From contig NC_083876.1 of NCBI RefSeq assembly GCF_032452875.1, positions 8,370,001-8,434,000 on the forward strand: DNA of 64,000 bases. The letters run 5' to 3'. This document shows positions 1 through 11,806 of this stretch, one piece after another. The translations under genes and the position numbers were made by a program. Under the pieces are notes generated by a model that was not told the DNA's origin, ran no database searches, and worked only from the letters and a program-made list of their open reading frames with translations. How positions within the stretch are numbered: position 1 is the first letter of the stretch; every line of letters starts with the position of its first letter. The DNA comes from Bos javanicus. Taxonomy: Eukaryota > Chordata > Mammalia > Artiodactyla > Bovidae.

Positions 1-1544
1 CGCATCAGTAGGAAGCACAGACCTTTTACCAAAAAAAGCAAAACCAGGAGAATGCACTTTCTTTTGGAACAGGAGTCAGAACCTTCAGGCAGCAGACAAT
101 TGGCAAAAACAGGAGTGAATAGCAAATGTGCTTTATTTTTCTATGATGATAAATGGGAGAAGGAGAAAGAGAGGGAACCCAGACCTTCCTGTTCACCATA
201 CCTCCAGTAAAAACGTGTATCTGTAAAGGATGGCAAACTGACTGGTCCCTTTGCCCGTCTCAGTTTTTCTTATTAATTCTCATCTCTACATATTTTATAT
301 TCATCCATTCAAACATATTTGAGCACCAATTTTTCACGTGCCAAACATTTTGTTAAGTGCTGGGGATAAAATTAAATAAATAAATGCAACCCTGAAGAAG
401 CTCACAACGTGGGAAAAGAGAGGCAGGCATAAAATCTCTCCAGCTCAGCTTATCCATGTATTTCTGAATCTTTGCGGTGCCTTTGTAAAAATATGTATTT
501 ACTATATATTTTAAGCAAGCCCAGAGAAATAAGTGGTAGAGAAGCAGCTGAAGATTGTTTTCTGCCCCATAACCAGGAATCCTCTCATCTGCACATCATT
601 GGGAGTTATTTTAGAATATCAAATTGGGTGGACTTGGCCTCTGCATATCTTTGGCATCTTTCTTTCCATAATATGATAATATAAATGGAAGAAGACAGAT
701 TGAAGGGCATTGAGTCATGCATACATTTCAAAAGTAAAAGAAAATAAAAACTAGAAATTTTATATTAGAGTCAGGAAAATACTGAGATTTTATGTTAAGG
801 AATGATCCTTAGCAATACAAGTGTTTTATTTTACACTTCACATTATTGTTTTCTGTGTTGCTTTATCCTTCATCTTATGTTAATAAAGAGATATGAAATC
901 AGATTTACTGTATGAAATGACCTGTCCATAATACTATCACATCTTTTCAAATATAAACCTATCTTTTTTTCAGAGGGGCTAAGAAATCTCAGAAGGGGAT
1001 GAGCTCAGGATGGACATTCTCTGTGTCTTAGTTGAGCAGCATGTCTTGGATCTGTTACATTTGGATGAGAGATGAACATGTGGGTTTATGAAGTGTGGTG
1101 GAGGCCAACTGATCTCTAGGAGAATGTTTAAATCACAATGGTAACAACACTCTAGGTGAAGATAGTCTTGCTTTGCAGCCAATGTATAGCCAGCCCAACA
1201 TTACATAATGTTAATTGGCTAAAGTGACTTATATAGAAAGGGTGATTCATAATTTGAATTTTGTATATCTCCTTACCCTTTTGTTCCATGTCATAGACAT
1301 TTTTCTAAACTTTTTGTAAGCCATCATTCAGTTGGTGCTTTGCAATGCCTTTATAACCTGTTGGGTGAACATTTCATTTTCATTTTAAAACTTCCTTGAC
1401 TTATCACGGTGTATTTTAAATACTTTGTCTTTGCAAAACATTCAACATAGGCTGGAGGAGGTTCTTCAACACATCACACTTTTCTGATTGAGGAAGGCAA
1501 TTGATTGTTGGTAATTACTGAATGGTTACCCCCCACCCCCGACC
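1..1544. other. Intergenic sequence with no supported gene
   Basis: AT-rich noncoding sequence. The reading frames in it are short and have no recognisable protein motif. The only structure I see is a weak ancient-repeat match, listed separately. No exon with convincing splice signals was found on either strand. Confidence 0.6.
305..425 (+). repeat. Ancient mammalian interspersed repeat fragment (L2-class?)
   Basis: The stretch reads like the common old mammalian repeat with the wording gagcac..gtgcca..ca..tgctaagtgctggggat, followed by an AAATAAATAAAT run and 'gaagctcacaa'. It is heavily diverged. The family name is not certain; L2-class is inference. Confidence 0.35.
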
Positions 1545-1558
1545 CCAGATAAGGCAAG

Positions 1559-1762
1559 TGTGAAAGTGAAAGTGTTAGTCACTCAGTCATGTCCAACTCT
1601 TTGCAACCCCATGGTCTGTCCATGGAATTCTCTAGGCAAGAATACTGGGGTGGATTGCTATTTCCTTCTCCAGGGTATCTTCCCCACCCAGGGATCAAAC
1701 CCAGGTCTCCCACATTGCAGAGAGAGTCTTTATCTCTGAGCTACCAGGGAAGCCCCCCACCT
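1559..1762 (-). mobile_element. Bov-tA/BovA SINE with clear TSD
   Basis: This is a ruminant tRNA-Glu-derived SINE in reverse orientation. The 3' BovB-like end (cactcagtcatgtccaact) comes first, and the tRNA-derived head (ctgagctaccagggaagcc) comes last. A 14-bp duplication, ccagataaggcaag, flanks it at 1545-1558 and 1763-1776; the preceding C-rich tracts also correspond. The gtgaaagtgaaagtg run at the left edge is the simple tail of the element. Confidence 0.92.
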
Positions 1763-1904
1763 CCAGATAAGGCAAGCTTCCCCCTAAATCTCTCCCACCC
1801 TTTCCCCACCCCCAGATTTTCACATATGCGTATGAGTTTAAATAACATAATAGATCTTTCTTAAAGTACAAAGAATGTCTTACTGAATGGCAATACTAGT
1901 GGAG

Positions 1905-2134
1905 CATGTGCGTGCATGCTAAGTCACCTTAGTCATGTCTGACTCTTTGTGACCCCATGGACTGTAGCCCTCCAGGCTCCTCTGTCCATGGGATTCTCCA
2001 GGTGAGAATACTGGAGTGGGTCTCCATGCCCTCCTCCAGGGGAACTTCCCTACCCAGGATCAAATCCTAGTCACTTATGTTTCCTGCATTGCCAGGCAGA
2101 TTCTTTCTTTGCCCCTAACACTACCGGGGAAGTC
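1905..2134 (-). mobile_element. Bov-tA/BovA SINE
   Basis: A full-length-type SINE in reverse orientation, from the BovB-like tail (ctaagtcacc..gtcatgtctgactc) to the tRNA-Glu head (cactaccggggaagtccc). It abuts the 3' end of the next BovB at about 2135, so no clean TSD can be read. Confidence 0.88.
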
Positions 2135-2843
2135 CCTCAGTTCAATTCAGTTGCTCAGTCGTGTCCTACTCTTTGCGGCCCATGGACTGCAACACGCCAG
2201 GCCTCCCTGTCCATCACCAAGTCCCGGAGCCTACTAAAACTCATGTCCATTGAGTTGGTAATGCCATCCAACCATCTCATCCACTGTTGTCCCCTTCTCC
2301 TCCTGCCTTCAATCTTTCCCAGCATCAGGGTCTTTTCCAATGTTCTTCATATCAGGTGGCCAAAGTATTGGAGTTTCAGCTTCAGCATCAGTCCTTCCAA
2401 TGAATATTCAGGACTGAATTCCTTTAGGATCTCCTTGCAGTCCAAGGGACTCTCAAGACTCCAAAGATTCTTCTCCAATACCAAAAATAATGGATCAAAA
2501 GCATCAATTCTCCAGCACTCGGCTTTCTTTATAGTCCAACTCTCACATCCATACATGACTACTGGAAAAACAAAAGCTTTGACTAGACAGACTTTGTTGG
2601 TAAAGTAATGCCTCTTCTTTTTAATATGCTGTCTAGGTTGGTCATAGCTTTTCTTCCAGCGAGCAAGGGTCTTTTAATTTCATGGCTGCAATCACCATCT
2701 GCAGTGATTTTGGAGCCCCCAAAAATAAAGTCTATCACTGTTTCCATTGTTTCCCCATGTATTTGCCATGAAGTGATGGGACTGGATGCCATGATCTTAG
2801 TTTTCTGACTGTTGAGTTTTATGCCAACTTTTTCACTCTCCTC

Positions 2844-3029
2844 TTACACTTTCATCAAGAAGCTCTTTAATTCTTCTTTGCTTTCTGCCATAATTGTGTC
2901 ATCTGCATATCTGAGGTTGTTGATATTTCTCTTAGCAATCTTGATTCCAGCTTGTGCGTTATCCACCAGCATTTCATAGGCTGTGCTCTGCATATAATTT
3001 AAATAAGCAGAGTGACAATATACAGTCAT
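2844..3029 (-). pseudogene. BovB reverse-transcriptase fragment with YADD motif
   Basis: A 61-codon open stretch of BovB RT. Motif C is intact as N-N-L-R-Y-A-D-D-T and is followed by the E-E-L-K-S-F-L-M-K-V helix normal for BovB. The frame shifts upstream, at the LTR insertion, and downstream. The C-terminal domain continues in other frames at 2347-2792. It cannot make a functional enzyme. Confidence 0.85.
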
Positions 3030-3064
3030 GATATACTCCTTTCCCGATTTGGAACCAGTCTATT

Positions 3065-3472
3065 TGTTGGAGATATGTCTCTGGGACTTGGAAATGGTGA
3101 GCCTGAAAGAACAACACTTGGACAGTCTCTGCAAGGACTGACAAGTTTATTTCTGCAGTCAAGCCTTTTTATAGGAGCAAGGAACAAAGAGCCTAGAGCA
3201 TAGAGTCAGCAGAACACGTACAAGGCTAGGATATAATCAGTAAAAGATACTTCAAGGAACAGCGCATTCTTAATGACCCATGTATTTATCTATGACCCAT
3301 TTTCTCAAGCAACGTCTTTAATGTTTAATTGTTAAATCTAGGCGCCGAGCATAGCCAAAGGCAGGAAATGTTCTTCAGCAATCAGTACACAATGCCTGGG
3401 TACTTCTGGCCCTTCACCATTTTCCCCATGGACTTTCTCCTTCAAGGCTATTTTGCACTGTGCCTCCCAACA
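3065..3472 (-). mobile_element. Solo LTR of an endogenous retrovirus, nested in BovB
   Basis: A 408-bp block interrupts BovB exactly between ggaaccagtct and gttgttccatgtcc, which adjoin in other BovB copies. On the minus strand it starts TGTTGGGAGG and ends CTCCAACA (TG..CA termini with a short inverted repeat). It carries a TATA box (rc of cctttttatag, 3164-3174) and an AATAAA signal just downstream (3146-3151). Near-duplicate ctatt/ctgtt at 3060-3064 and 3473-3477 fits a 5-6 bp TSD. No internal viral genes are present. Assignment to class II (ERVK-like) is inference from length and termini. Confidence 0.85.
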
Positions 3473-5424
3473 CTGTTGTTCCATGTCCAGTTCTAACTCT
3501 TGCTTCTTGACCTGCATACAGATTTCTCAGGAGGCAGGCTTACCTGGTATTCCTATCTGGTATTTCCACAGTTTGTTGTGATCCACACAGTCAAAGGCTT
3601 TGGCGTAGTCAATAAAACAAAAGTAGATGTTTTCTGGAATTGTCTTGCATTTTCGATAATCCAACAGATGTTGGCAATTTGATCTCTGGTTCCTCTGCCT
3701 TTTCTAAATCGAGCTTGAACATCTGGAAGTTCACAGTTCACGTACTGTTGAAGTCTGGCTTGGAGAATTTTGAGCATTACTTTGCTAGTGTGTGGGATGA
3801 GTACAATTGTGTGGTAGTTTGAACATTCTTTGGCATTGCCTTTCCTTGGGATTGGCTTGAAAATGGACCTTTTCCAGCCCTGTGGCCACAGCTGAGATTT
3901 TCATATTTGCTGGTACATTGAGTGCAGCAGTTTAACAGCATCATTTTTAAGAATTTGAAATAGCTCAAGTGGAATTCTAACACCTCCACTAGCTTTGTTC
4001 ATAGTGATGCTTCCTAAGGCCCACTTGACTTCACATTCCAGGATGTCTGGCTCTAGGTGAGTGATCACACCATCATGGTTATCTGGATCATGAAGATCTT
4101 TTTTGTATAGTTCTTCTGTGTATTCTTACCACCTCTTTTTAATATCTTTTGCTTCTGTTTGTCCATACCATTTCTGTCCTTTATTTTGTGCTTATCTTTA
4201 CATGAAATGTTCCCTTGGTATCTCTAATTTTTTTGAAGAGATCTCTAGCCTTTCCCATTCTACTGTTTTCCTCTATTTCTTTGCGTTGATCACTGAGGAA
4301 GCCTTTCTTATATTTCCTTGCTATTCTGTGGAACTCTGCATTCAAATGTATACCTTTCCTTTTCTCCTTTGTCTTTTGCTCCTCTTCTTTTCTCAGCTAT
4401 TTGTAAGGTCTCATCAGACAACCATTTTGCCTTTTTTCATTTCTTTTTCTTGGGAAGCCCCTAGTGGAATGCTATCAAGGTTAAATCATAATAAATAATA
4501 ACAATCTATTCAGAGCTGTTAATCTCCTGCACTAACATGTGTCAAGCAAAATGATTGCATGTTTTATTACCTGGATTAGTGCAAGTGTAACCTTTATGGA
4601 GCATTATATATTATATCATAAATATTAGAAACTGAATGGCTGTTGTAAGTCATACCTTCTTGTCCCACTCCTCTGGTGTGGTAGCCTAAGGAAGTTTGTT
4701 ATGTGCTCCATTACCCAGCAGGGGCGCTGTAGGGAGCTCTCACACAATTCACTCATCATTTTCAGGCTCCCAGGGACTCAAAATTCAAACTTCTACTTTA
4801 GCCCTTTTGGAAGCTGATAAAGCAAGAAAGATTGGTCTTTTTTTGGAGAGAACGTCATCCCCCTTGTAGAACTGGGGACAAGGCTGTCAAAATATCGAGG
4901 GCTCCTTGCTGACAGTTTGTCTAGCTCTACAAACCAAGGAAGTTAAAATTGGAGTCTCATATGTATCTCCACAGTCAGCCAGCTTTTTTGGAAGCTCCAG
5001 CGTCTTGCCAGGTAGCCCAGGATGGCTGTCTAAAGTCTCAGACCTCACCAGCAGAGGGAGTGCATGGGAATAAGGGGTCTTCAGAAGGCTGCCAGGACAT
5101 AATTATTATTAGTGCCTCCTTTTACTTTCTAATGTTTCCTAGTTTGGAACATGAATTATATCATTCCCTTATAAATAGAAGAAAGAAAGCTGTTGACCTC
5201 ACCCATGTGACCAAGCCTCAGTATGTTGGCAAAACAGGTATTCAGGTGCAAGAGCATATCCAAAGGGTCCTGCTTCCTGTAAAATTTGCTGAGTGACACC
5301 TGCTTTTGCACTTCCATCTGAATGGTGTAACTTTCTCATGTGTGTAGAAAGATGGTGATCATTTTCACACGGACTGTCTAGAAATATGAACACCAATCAT
5401 ATTGTGGATTCTTGATAGATTGCT

Positions 5425-5535
5425 GTTCACCTGAGAATGTAATCTCCTTGAGGACAGGGCACTATACTGTGAATACCTAGAATAGCCCATGGAATAGGGC
5501 AAGTGCTCAATAAAAACTTCCTGAATAAATGATTC
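5425..5535 (+). repeat. L2 LINE 3' end (ancient)
   Basis: This matches the 3' terminal pattern of mammalian L2: aatgtaatctccttgaggac, then tgaatacctagaatagccc..gcaagtgctcaataaaaac, ending in ctgaataaatga. The plus orientation is clear from the AATAAA-containing terminus. Confidence 0.65.
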
Positions 5536-6715
5536 CTGAAATCAGTGCTACCTTTCAGGACTCTCTAGTGGACCATGTTACATATGAATATAATATAAAA
5601 AAAAACACATTTCTTTCACCTAATTATTACTCCTTAATTGAAATGCCACATCGACTATGTTCAAGAAATCAAGCGTCTTTTTTTCTAGTCTTCTTTTTCA
5701 CTCTTTCTGGTAAGTCTTTGTCTATAAATAATGAGATTTTGAAAGAACCAATTGATTGGAGCAACACCGTTTTTCATCACAGAGATTGCCTAGAATTAAA
5801 TATGAAGACTTGTCCCTTTCCCTGCATTGACTCACTTGTTAGAACTAACACCAATGATCTTTTTCCAGATGATGAGGGAAAATTCTGGTAACAAAATAAG
5901 AAACCTGTTAGTGATCTCATTCATTTTTATTTACTAAGATTTCAGTTTACTATCTTTGCAAAGTGCAGTGCTGTAACCTAAATGTACATGTGTTTCTTTA
6001 GAAAAAAGTGGAAATTCAAATCAGAATGTAATTTATCTAGCTAGATGTTGATGTCTTCTTTTCCTTTCCAGAAGTTTATGTACCATTTACTTTCCCATCA
6101 TGTTCATCTTATGTAAATCTTCTAAGGGTAATACATATCACAAAAAGTAATTTTTCACTTAGAATATCTTTCCAGAATTAAAAATGTCTGGAGGATCATA
6201 GAAAGATCTAGTATAGGTCTTATCTATGCATGACGATGATAATCACCCAAACTACACATCAGGGTCAAAGTCAGTGGGGTCTGTCTTCGAAGTACATCCT
6301 CCTCTATAATTCTCAGCCAGGAACATGGGTCATCTTCTTTATAAAGGTCTGGTCGCAAAGACCAAGGGGCAGCCCAGCAGAAGAATGTGAATAACTATAT
6401 CAGTCTGGAATTTTTCTATTCCATGGGACAGAAACCCAGCTGGAGCTTAGGAAATAAGACAAACAAATGAATCCTCAGAATCCGAGGAACAGCTGAACAC
6501 ACAAACTCCTGCAAAGGCAGAGATGCATGAAGCCTCAGGAACTTTTGGGGCCAGGAATCCCGATGGAAGCCTCAGGACACACTCCATTTCTAACCCTAGT
6601 TTTCTGCTTATCAGCTTCATTCTTCTTTCTCACTATCAGGGGTTTTTCTCCATGTGGAGAGGAAATGTGACATCTTTGTCAGGAAATGGGTTACAGTGAC
6701 TTGATCCAGGAAATT

Positions 6716-6735
6716 CACACACACACACACACCCC
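6716..6735 (+). repeat. (CA)n microsatellite, about 10 units
   Basis: An uninterrupted CA run followed by CCCCC. It is a typical potentially polymorphic dinucleotide microsatellite outside any interspersed repeat that I recognise. Confidence 0.9.
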
Positions 6736-7791
6736 CTCATAGAGTATCTCAATGACTGTTATCCATAAGGAAGGCAAACTAGAATGTAGTTCTCCATATA
6801 GATAACTTTCTATAAACAAAAATGTAGTTGGTAAAGAAGTTGTAGTCATTCATATTAGTTAAGGAGGGATGTTTGGTATTTTGTATGCTTTTTTTTATCC
6901 CATTTATGACGGTCTTAGAATGACGTTTTCTGATGTTGATGTTCTTTGACATGGTTTGTGTTCAACAAGAGACCAGCATGGCCTTGCTGTGAGAGTCAGA
7001 CTAGCTTATATGCAAAGCCCTGTTGTGGAGTGTTTTTGGATCTTAGGGGCTACTCTTTTTTTTCTTTCTCAAGACTTGTAAACTAGATATCAATGGAGAT
7101 GTTGACAGTCACTGATGGTTGGGAAATAGCCAAACTGCAGAGGACAGAGTTTTTGCATAAACAGTGAGTAAACAGACATATGCAAATTTATTAAAAAAGG
7201 CCTTAAAGGAAAAAAAATGACCTTGAAGTAAAAGGTGAAAAAAAATAATGGCTTGACAATATCCATAGGCAGATGGACAGGAGCCAGTGAAAAAAGATTT
7301 AATATGTACAAGGTGCCTGAGGGAGTGAGGGAATGGAATAAAGAATTCACTTGTTCTGGGGTGAAGGTGAAGAATATGATGAACAGATGCAGAAAGCTTG
7401 AGATAAAGAAAATCTGTAAATAAGTCATGTCATGAATCTCAGTCTTGATATGCAATCAGTTATAAAGAGCAAAGAGAATAAGAGTGAAGTTGAAGATGGA
7501 AGAGACCAGAAAAGCACCATGCTCAGGATGCCATAAGAGATGCATCCAGTGGTCATTTAAAGAGTTACTGAACGCAAGTGTGGGTCCCACTGAGATCAGG
7601 TCATAGGAACTGGTGGTGGGACTGGCTATGTCTTGACTCTAAGTGGTGATGATGTTGACATCGTGGTTCCACACTGGGTAACAATAATTTATCTAGCACA
7701 GGGTGGGGGAGGGGGAGGGTGGCAGACGGTACAATCTGTTTGTAGGACATACATTAAGTTAACCTTTAAAATGCATTCCAATATACAGTGT

Positions 7792-8490
7792 TCAATTCAG
7801 TTCAGTTCAGTTCAGTCTCTCTGTCATGTCCGACTCTTTGTGGCCCCATGAATCACAGCACACCAGGCCTCCCTGTCCATCACCAGCTCCCAGAGTTCAC
7901 TCAAACTCATATCCATCGAGTCAGTGATGCCATCCAGCCATCTCATCCTCTGTCGTCTCTTTCTCCTCCTGCCCCCAATCCCTCCCAGCATTAGGGTCTT
8001 TTCCAATGAGTCAACTCTTCACATGAGGTGGCCAAAGTACTGGAGTTTCAGCTTTAGCATCAGTCCTTCCAATGAACACCCAGGACTGATCTCCTTTAGA
8101 ATGGACTGGTTGGATCTCCTTGCAGTCCAAGGGACTCTCAAGAGTCTTCTCCAATACCACAGTTCAAAAGCATCAATTCTTCGGTGCTCAGCTTTCATCA
8201 CAGTCCAACTTTCACATCCATGTGTGACCACTGGAAAAACCATAGCCTTGACTAGACGGACGTTTGTTGGCAAAGTAATGTCTCTGTTTTTGAATATGCT
8301 AGGTTGGTCATAACTTTCCTTCCAAGGAGTAAGTGTCTTTTAATTTCATGGCTGAAATCACCATTTGCAGTGATTTTGGAGCCCTCCAAAATAAAACCTG
8401 CCACTGTTTCCACTGTTTTCCTATCTATTTGCCATGAAGTGATGGGACCAGATGCCATGATCTTAGTTTTCTGAATGTTGAGCTTTAGGC
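7792..8490 (-). mobile_element. BovB LINE 3' fragment, about 0.7 kb
   Basis: A 5'-truncated BovB on the minus strand. It runs from the (ttcag)n tail at 7792 through the C-terminal domain of the RT protein to the residues just after the palm. Short repeats cagtgt at 7786-7791 and 8491-8496 are a possible TSD. The C-terminal BovB protein reads in broken frames (8019-8273, 8252-8500). Confidence 0.92.
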
Positions 8491-8496
8491 CAGTGT

Positions 8497-8800
8497 AGCT
8501 GCAGACAAATACTGTTTGATTCCACTTATACAAGGTACATAAAACAGTCTAATCCATAGAGTCAGAAAGTACATTGGTAGATGCCAGGGACTGGGAAGTG
8601 GGGTATGGGGATGGGGACCTAGTGTTTAATCGGGATAGAGTTTCAGTTCAGGAAAGTGAAAAATTTGGGATATGGATGGTGGTGAGAGTTGCACAGCAAT
8701 GTGTGTGTACTCAGTGCCACTGAACTGTACAGTTAAATATGGCTAAGATTATACATTCTATATTATTTGACTTTTACCACAATTAAAAAATTTTTTAAAG
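8497..8800 (+). repeat. Old L1 (L1MA/MB-type) 3' UTR
   Basis: The order of landmarks is diagnostic for the 3' UTR of old mammalian L1: ccacttatacaaggtac, catagagtcagaaagta, ggtagatgccagggactggg, gcacagcaatgtgtgtgtac, cactgaactgtacagttaaa, and a terminal ttttaccacaattaaaaaat. Plus orientation, 5'-truncated. The exact subfamily is not assigned. Confidence 0.75.
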
Positions 8801-9126
8801 ACTGATAGTATTGATATTCTAATAACTGAAATATCTTGACAAAGTTGATTCCTCCTATTATTCTTTTGAAATGGTACCTGAATTACATTTGAGGAGCAAA
8901 TTCTGTTCCTTCTTGGTCCTAGTGTGCTCAAAATCCTATGATGCTAAAACTTCCATGTTTTAATCTGCAAGATATTTATCTGATACAAGTTTAATGAGAT
9001 TCAGTAAATTGTAGAAATGTTTAAATATATAAGTACCCTAATAACAAGAATTTCATATTAACCCATCATATCAGCTTTCATGATTAAGTGTTATTATTCA
9101 GTGTCTTCAAACATAGGCTAGGAAAG
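8801..9126. other. Intergenic, no feature seen
   Basis: AT-rich sequence between the old L1 tail and the left TSD of the next BovB. I see no gene or recognisable repeat. Confidence 0.5.
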
Positions 9127-9192
9127 AAGAAATAGGTTGTTGTTCTGTCACTCAGTCATGTCTGACTCTGTGACTGAATGAACTGCAGCATG

Positions 9193-9772
9193 TCAGTCTT
9201 CCCTGTCATTCACCATCTCCTGGAGTTTGCTCAAACTCAGGTCTGTTGAGTCGGTGATGCCTTCCAACCACCTCATCCTCTGTTGTTCCCTTCTCCACCT
9301 GCCTTCAATCTTTCCCAGCATCAGGGTCTTTTCCAGTGAGTTAGCTCTTCCCATCAGATGGCTAAAGTATTGGAGCTTCAGCATTAGTGCTTCCATTGAA
9401 TATTCAGGGTTGGTTTCCTTTAGGATTGACTGGTTTGATCTCCTTGCAGTCCAAGGGACTCTCAAGAGTCTTCTCCAACACCACAGTTTGGAAACATTAT
9501 TTCTTTGGCACTCAGCCTTCTCTATGGACCAACTCTCACATTCATACATGAATAATAGAAAAACCATAGCTTTGACTATATAGACCTTCTCTGGCAAAGT
9601 AATATCTCTGCTTTTTAATATGTTGTCTAGGTTTGTCACAGCTTTTCTTCCAAGGATCATGGCTGCAGTTACCATCAACAGTGGAACCCAAATAAAGTCT
9701 GTCACTGTTTCCATTGCTTCCCCACCTATTTGCCATGAAGTGATGGGACTGGATGCCATGATCTTAGTTTTT
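9193..9772 (-). pseudogene. BovB C-terminal protein remnant
   Basis: A long minus-strand frame encoding the BovB region after the RT palm. It contains the recurrent blocks S-S-P-I-T-S-W-Q-I, L-W-C-W-R-R-L-L-R-V-P-W-T-A-R-R-S-N-Q and L-K-L-Q-Y-F-S-H-L-M. The N-terminal end of the frame runs into the poly(T) of the inserted L1 and is not BovB. A deletion has removed part of the segment between D-F-I and G-R-K-A. Confidence 0.8.
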
Positions 9773-10794
9773 TGAACGCTGGGTTTCTTTTTTTTTTTAA
9801 TTTCCTGCATTTAAATTTATTTTTTTATTTTTAAAACTTATTTATTTATTTTAATAGGAGGCTAATTACTTTACAATATTGTGGTGGCTTTCACCATACA
9901 TTGGCAGGAATCAGCCACAAGTGTACATGTGTCTCCCCATCCTGAGCCCTCCACCCACCTCCGTCCCCATCCAACCCTTTTTGGTGTCCCAGAGCACCTG
10001 CATTGAGTACCCTGTTTCACGCATCGAATTTTCTCTGGTTATCTATTTTCAATGTGGTAATATACATATTTCAATGCTATTCTCTCATATCGTCCCACCC
10101 TTGCCTTCTCCCGCAAAGTCAAAAGTCTGTTCTTTATATCTGTGTCTCTTTTGCTGCCTTGCATATAGGATCACTGTCATCATCTTTCTAAATTCCATAT
10201 ATATGCAGTAGTATACTGTACTGGTGTTTCTCTTTCTGAAACACTTCACTCTGTATAATAGGTTCGAGTTTCATCCACCTCATTAGAACTGACTCAAATG
10301 GGTTCCTTTTTTAATAGCTGAGTAATATTCCATTGTGTATATGTATCACAACTTCCTTATCCATTCGTCTGTCAATGGACATTTAGGCTGCTTTCATGTC
10401 CTAGCTATTGTAAACAGTGCTGCAATGGACACTGGGGTACATGTGTCTCTTTCAATTCTGGTTTCCTCAGTTTGTATGTTCAACAGTGGGATTGATGGGT
10501 CGGTCATATGGCAGTTCTATTTCCAGTTTTTTAAGGAATCTCCACAATGTTCTCCATAGTGGCTGTACTAGTTTGCATTCCCACCAACAGTGTAAGAGGG
10601 TTTGCTTTTCTCCACACCTGTTTCTTACAAGTCATCCATTTTATTGGCATATAATTGCTCATAGTAGTCTCTTATGATCTTTTGTCTTTCTCTGTTGTCT
10701 TTTGTGATTTCTCCATTTTAATTTCTAATTTTATTGATTTGATTTTTCTCCCTTTGTTTCTTGATGAGTCTGGCTAATGGTTTGTCTATTTTAT

Positions 10795-11037
10795 TTATCT
10801 TCTCAAAGAACCAGCTTTTAGTTTTGTTGATTTTTGCTTTGGTCTCCTTTGTTTCTTTTTTATTTCTGCTCTGATTTTTATGATTTCTTTCATTCTACTA
10901 ACTTTGGGGTTCCTCATTACTTCCTTTTCTAGTTGCTTTAGGAGTAAGGTTAGGTTCTTTGATGTTTCTCTTGTTTCTTGAGGTAGGCCTGTATTACTAC
11001 AAACCTCCCTCTTAGTGCTGTTTTTACTGGATACCAT
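10795..11037 (-). pseudogene. L1-BT ORF2 endonuclease-RT linker remnant
   Basis: An 80-codon fragment with the conserved L1 linker wording N-P-K-V-S-R-M-K-E-I-I-K-I-R-A-E-I-K and then K-S-T-K-L-K-A-G-S-L. A frameshift disrupts the usual serine-arginine-tryptophan segment. The sequence continues toward the fingers and then ends at the deletion junction near 10630. Confidence 0.8.
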
Positions 11038-11290
11038 ATGTTTTGGGTTGTGTTTTCATTTTCATTTGTTTCCATGAATATATTGATTTCCTGTTTGCTT
11101 TCTTCTGTGACCTGTTGTTTATTCAGAAGCTTGTTGTTTAGCTTCCATATGTTTGTATTTTTAATAGTTCTTTTTTTTTTTTTTTTGTAGTTGGCATCTA
11201 ATCTTACCGCATTGTGATCAGAAAAGATGCTTGAAATGATTTCAATTTTTAAAAATTTACCAAGGCTAGATTTATGGTCCAGGATGTAAT

Positions 11291-11806
11291 CTATCCTGGG
11301 GAATGTTCCATGTGCACTTGAGAAAAAGATGAATTACATTGTTTTGGGGTAAAATGCCCTATATCAATTAGTTCTAAATGGCCTATTGTATCATTTAGAG
11401 CTTGTGTTTTCTTGCTAATTTTCTGTTTGGTTGATCTATCTATAGGTGTGAGTTGAGTATTAAAGTCCCCCACTATTATTGTGTTACTATTAATTTCCCC
11501 TTTCATACTTGTTTGCATTTGCCTTACATATTGATGTCCTCCTATGTTGGGTGCATATATATTTATAATTTTTATATCTTTTTTGATAGATCCTTTGATC
11601 ATTATGTAGTGTCCTTCTTTGTCCCCTATCACAGTCTTTATTTCAAAGTCTATTTTATCTGATATGAATGTTGCTACTCCTGCTTTCTTTTGGTCCACTT
11701 TACATGAAATATCTTTTTTCCAGCCCTTCACTTTCAGTCTGTATGTGTCTCTTGATTTGAGGTGGGTCTCTTGTAGATAGCGTATAAAGGGGTCTTGTTT
11801 TTGCAC
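11291..11806 (-). pseudogene. L1-BT ORF2 APE endonuclease remnant
   Basis: About 170 codons are open on the minus strand. Visible motifs are Q-E-T-H-L (catalytic Glu), K-E-G-H-Y-I-M-I-K-G-S and I-I-N-I-Y-A-P-N (core strands), and G-D-F-N-T (catalytic Asp/Asn). The frame is lost near the S-S-F-S segment; the S-D-H-N (terminal His) segment follows in another frame at about 11220-11240. The upstream start and the N-V-N-G motif lie beyond a frame break. The domain order is preserved, but the reading frame is not. Confidence 0.85.

Larger units (their letters stand above)
2135..4455 (-). mobile_element. BovB LINE (RTE clade), 5'-truncated, with nested LTR
   Basis: Reading on the minus strand, this is the 3' two-thirds of BovB. 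It covers the end of the post-endonuclease linker (near 4450), the RT fingers, the RT palm (N-N-L-R-Y-A-D-D near 2900) and the C-terminal domain, ending in the terminal cagtcgctcag..ttcaattcag tail at 2135. A 408-bp solo LTR splits the RT region at 3065-3472. Excluding the LTR, about 1.9 kb of BovB remains. The element is broken by stops and frameshifts, and the APE endonuclease is absent. It stops abruptly at about 4455, where BovB similarity gives way to unrelated DNA. Confidence 0.93.
4456..7791. other. Intergenic, mostly unique sequence
   Basis: No gene is supported. Open frames such as 4949-5296 and 5529-5891 have no recognisable domain, no codon-usage signature and no splice context. 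The stretch holds one L2-type 3' end and one short CA microsatellite. The rest looks like old single-copy DNA. Confidence 0.55.

Noticed and set aside
4103..4498. 131-codon open frame on the plus strand
   Set aside because: It is mostly the antisense of BovB linker/RT sequence. The Phe/Ser/Leu-rich translation is the usual shadow of an A-rich LINE.
4715..4728. CTCF-like word ccagcaggggcgct
   Set aside because: It lacks one G of the core spacing (ccagcaggggg cgc expected), so the motif is broken. No further evidence.
5048..5060. CTCF-like word ccagcagagggag
   Set aside because: The invariant C after the GGG is replaced by A. Weak match; not called.
5529..5891. 120-codon frame in unique DNA
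   Set aside because: It starts inside or next to the L2 tail and shows no recognisable protein features.
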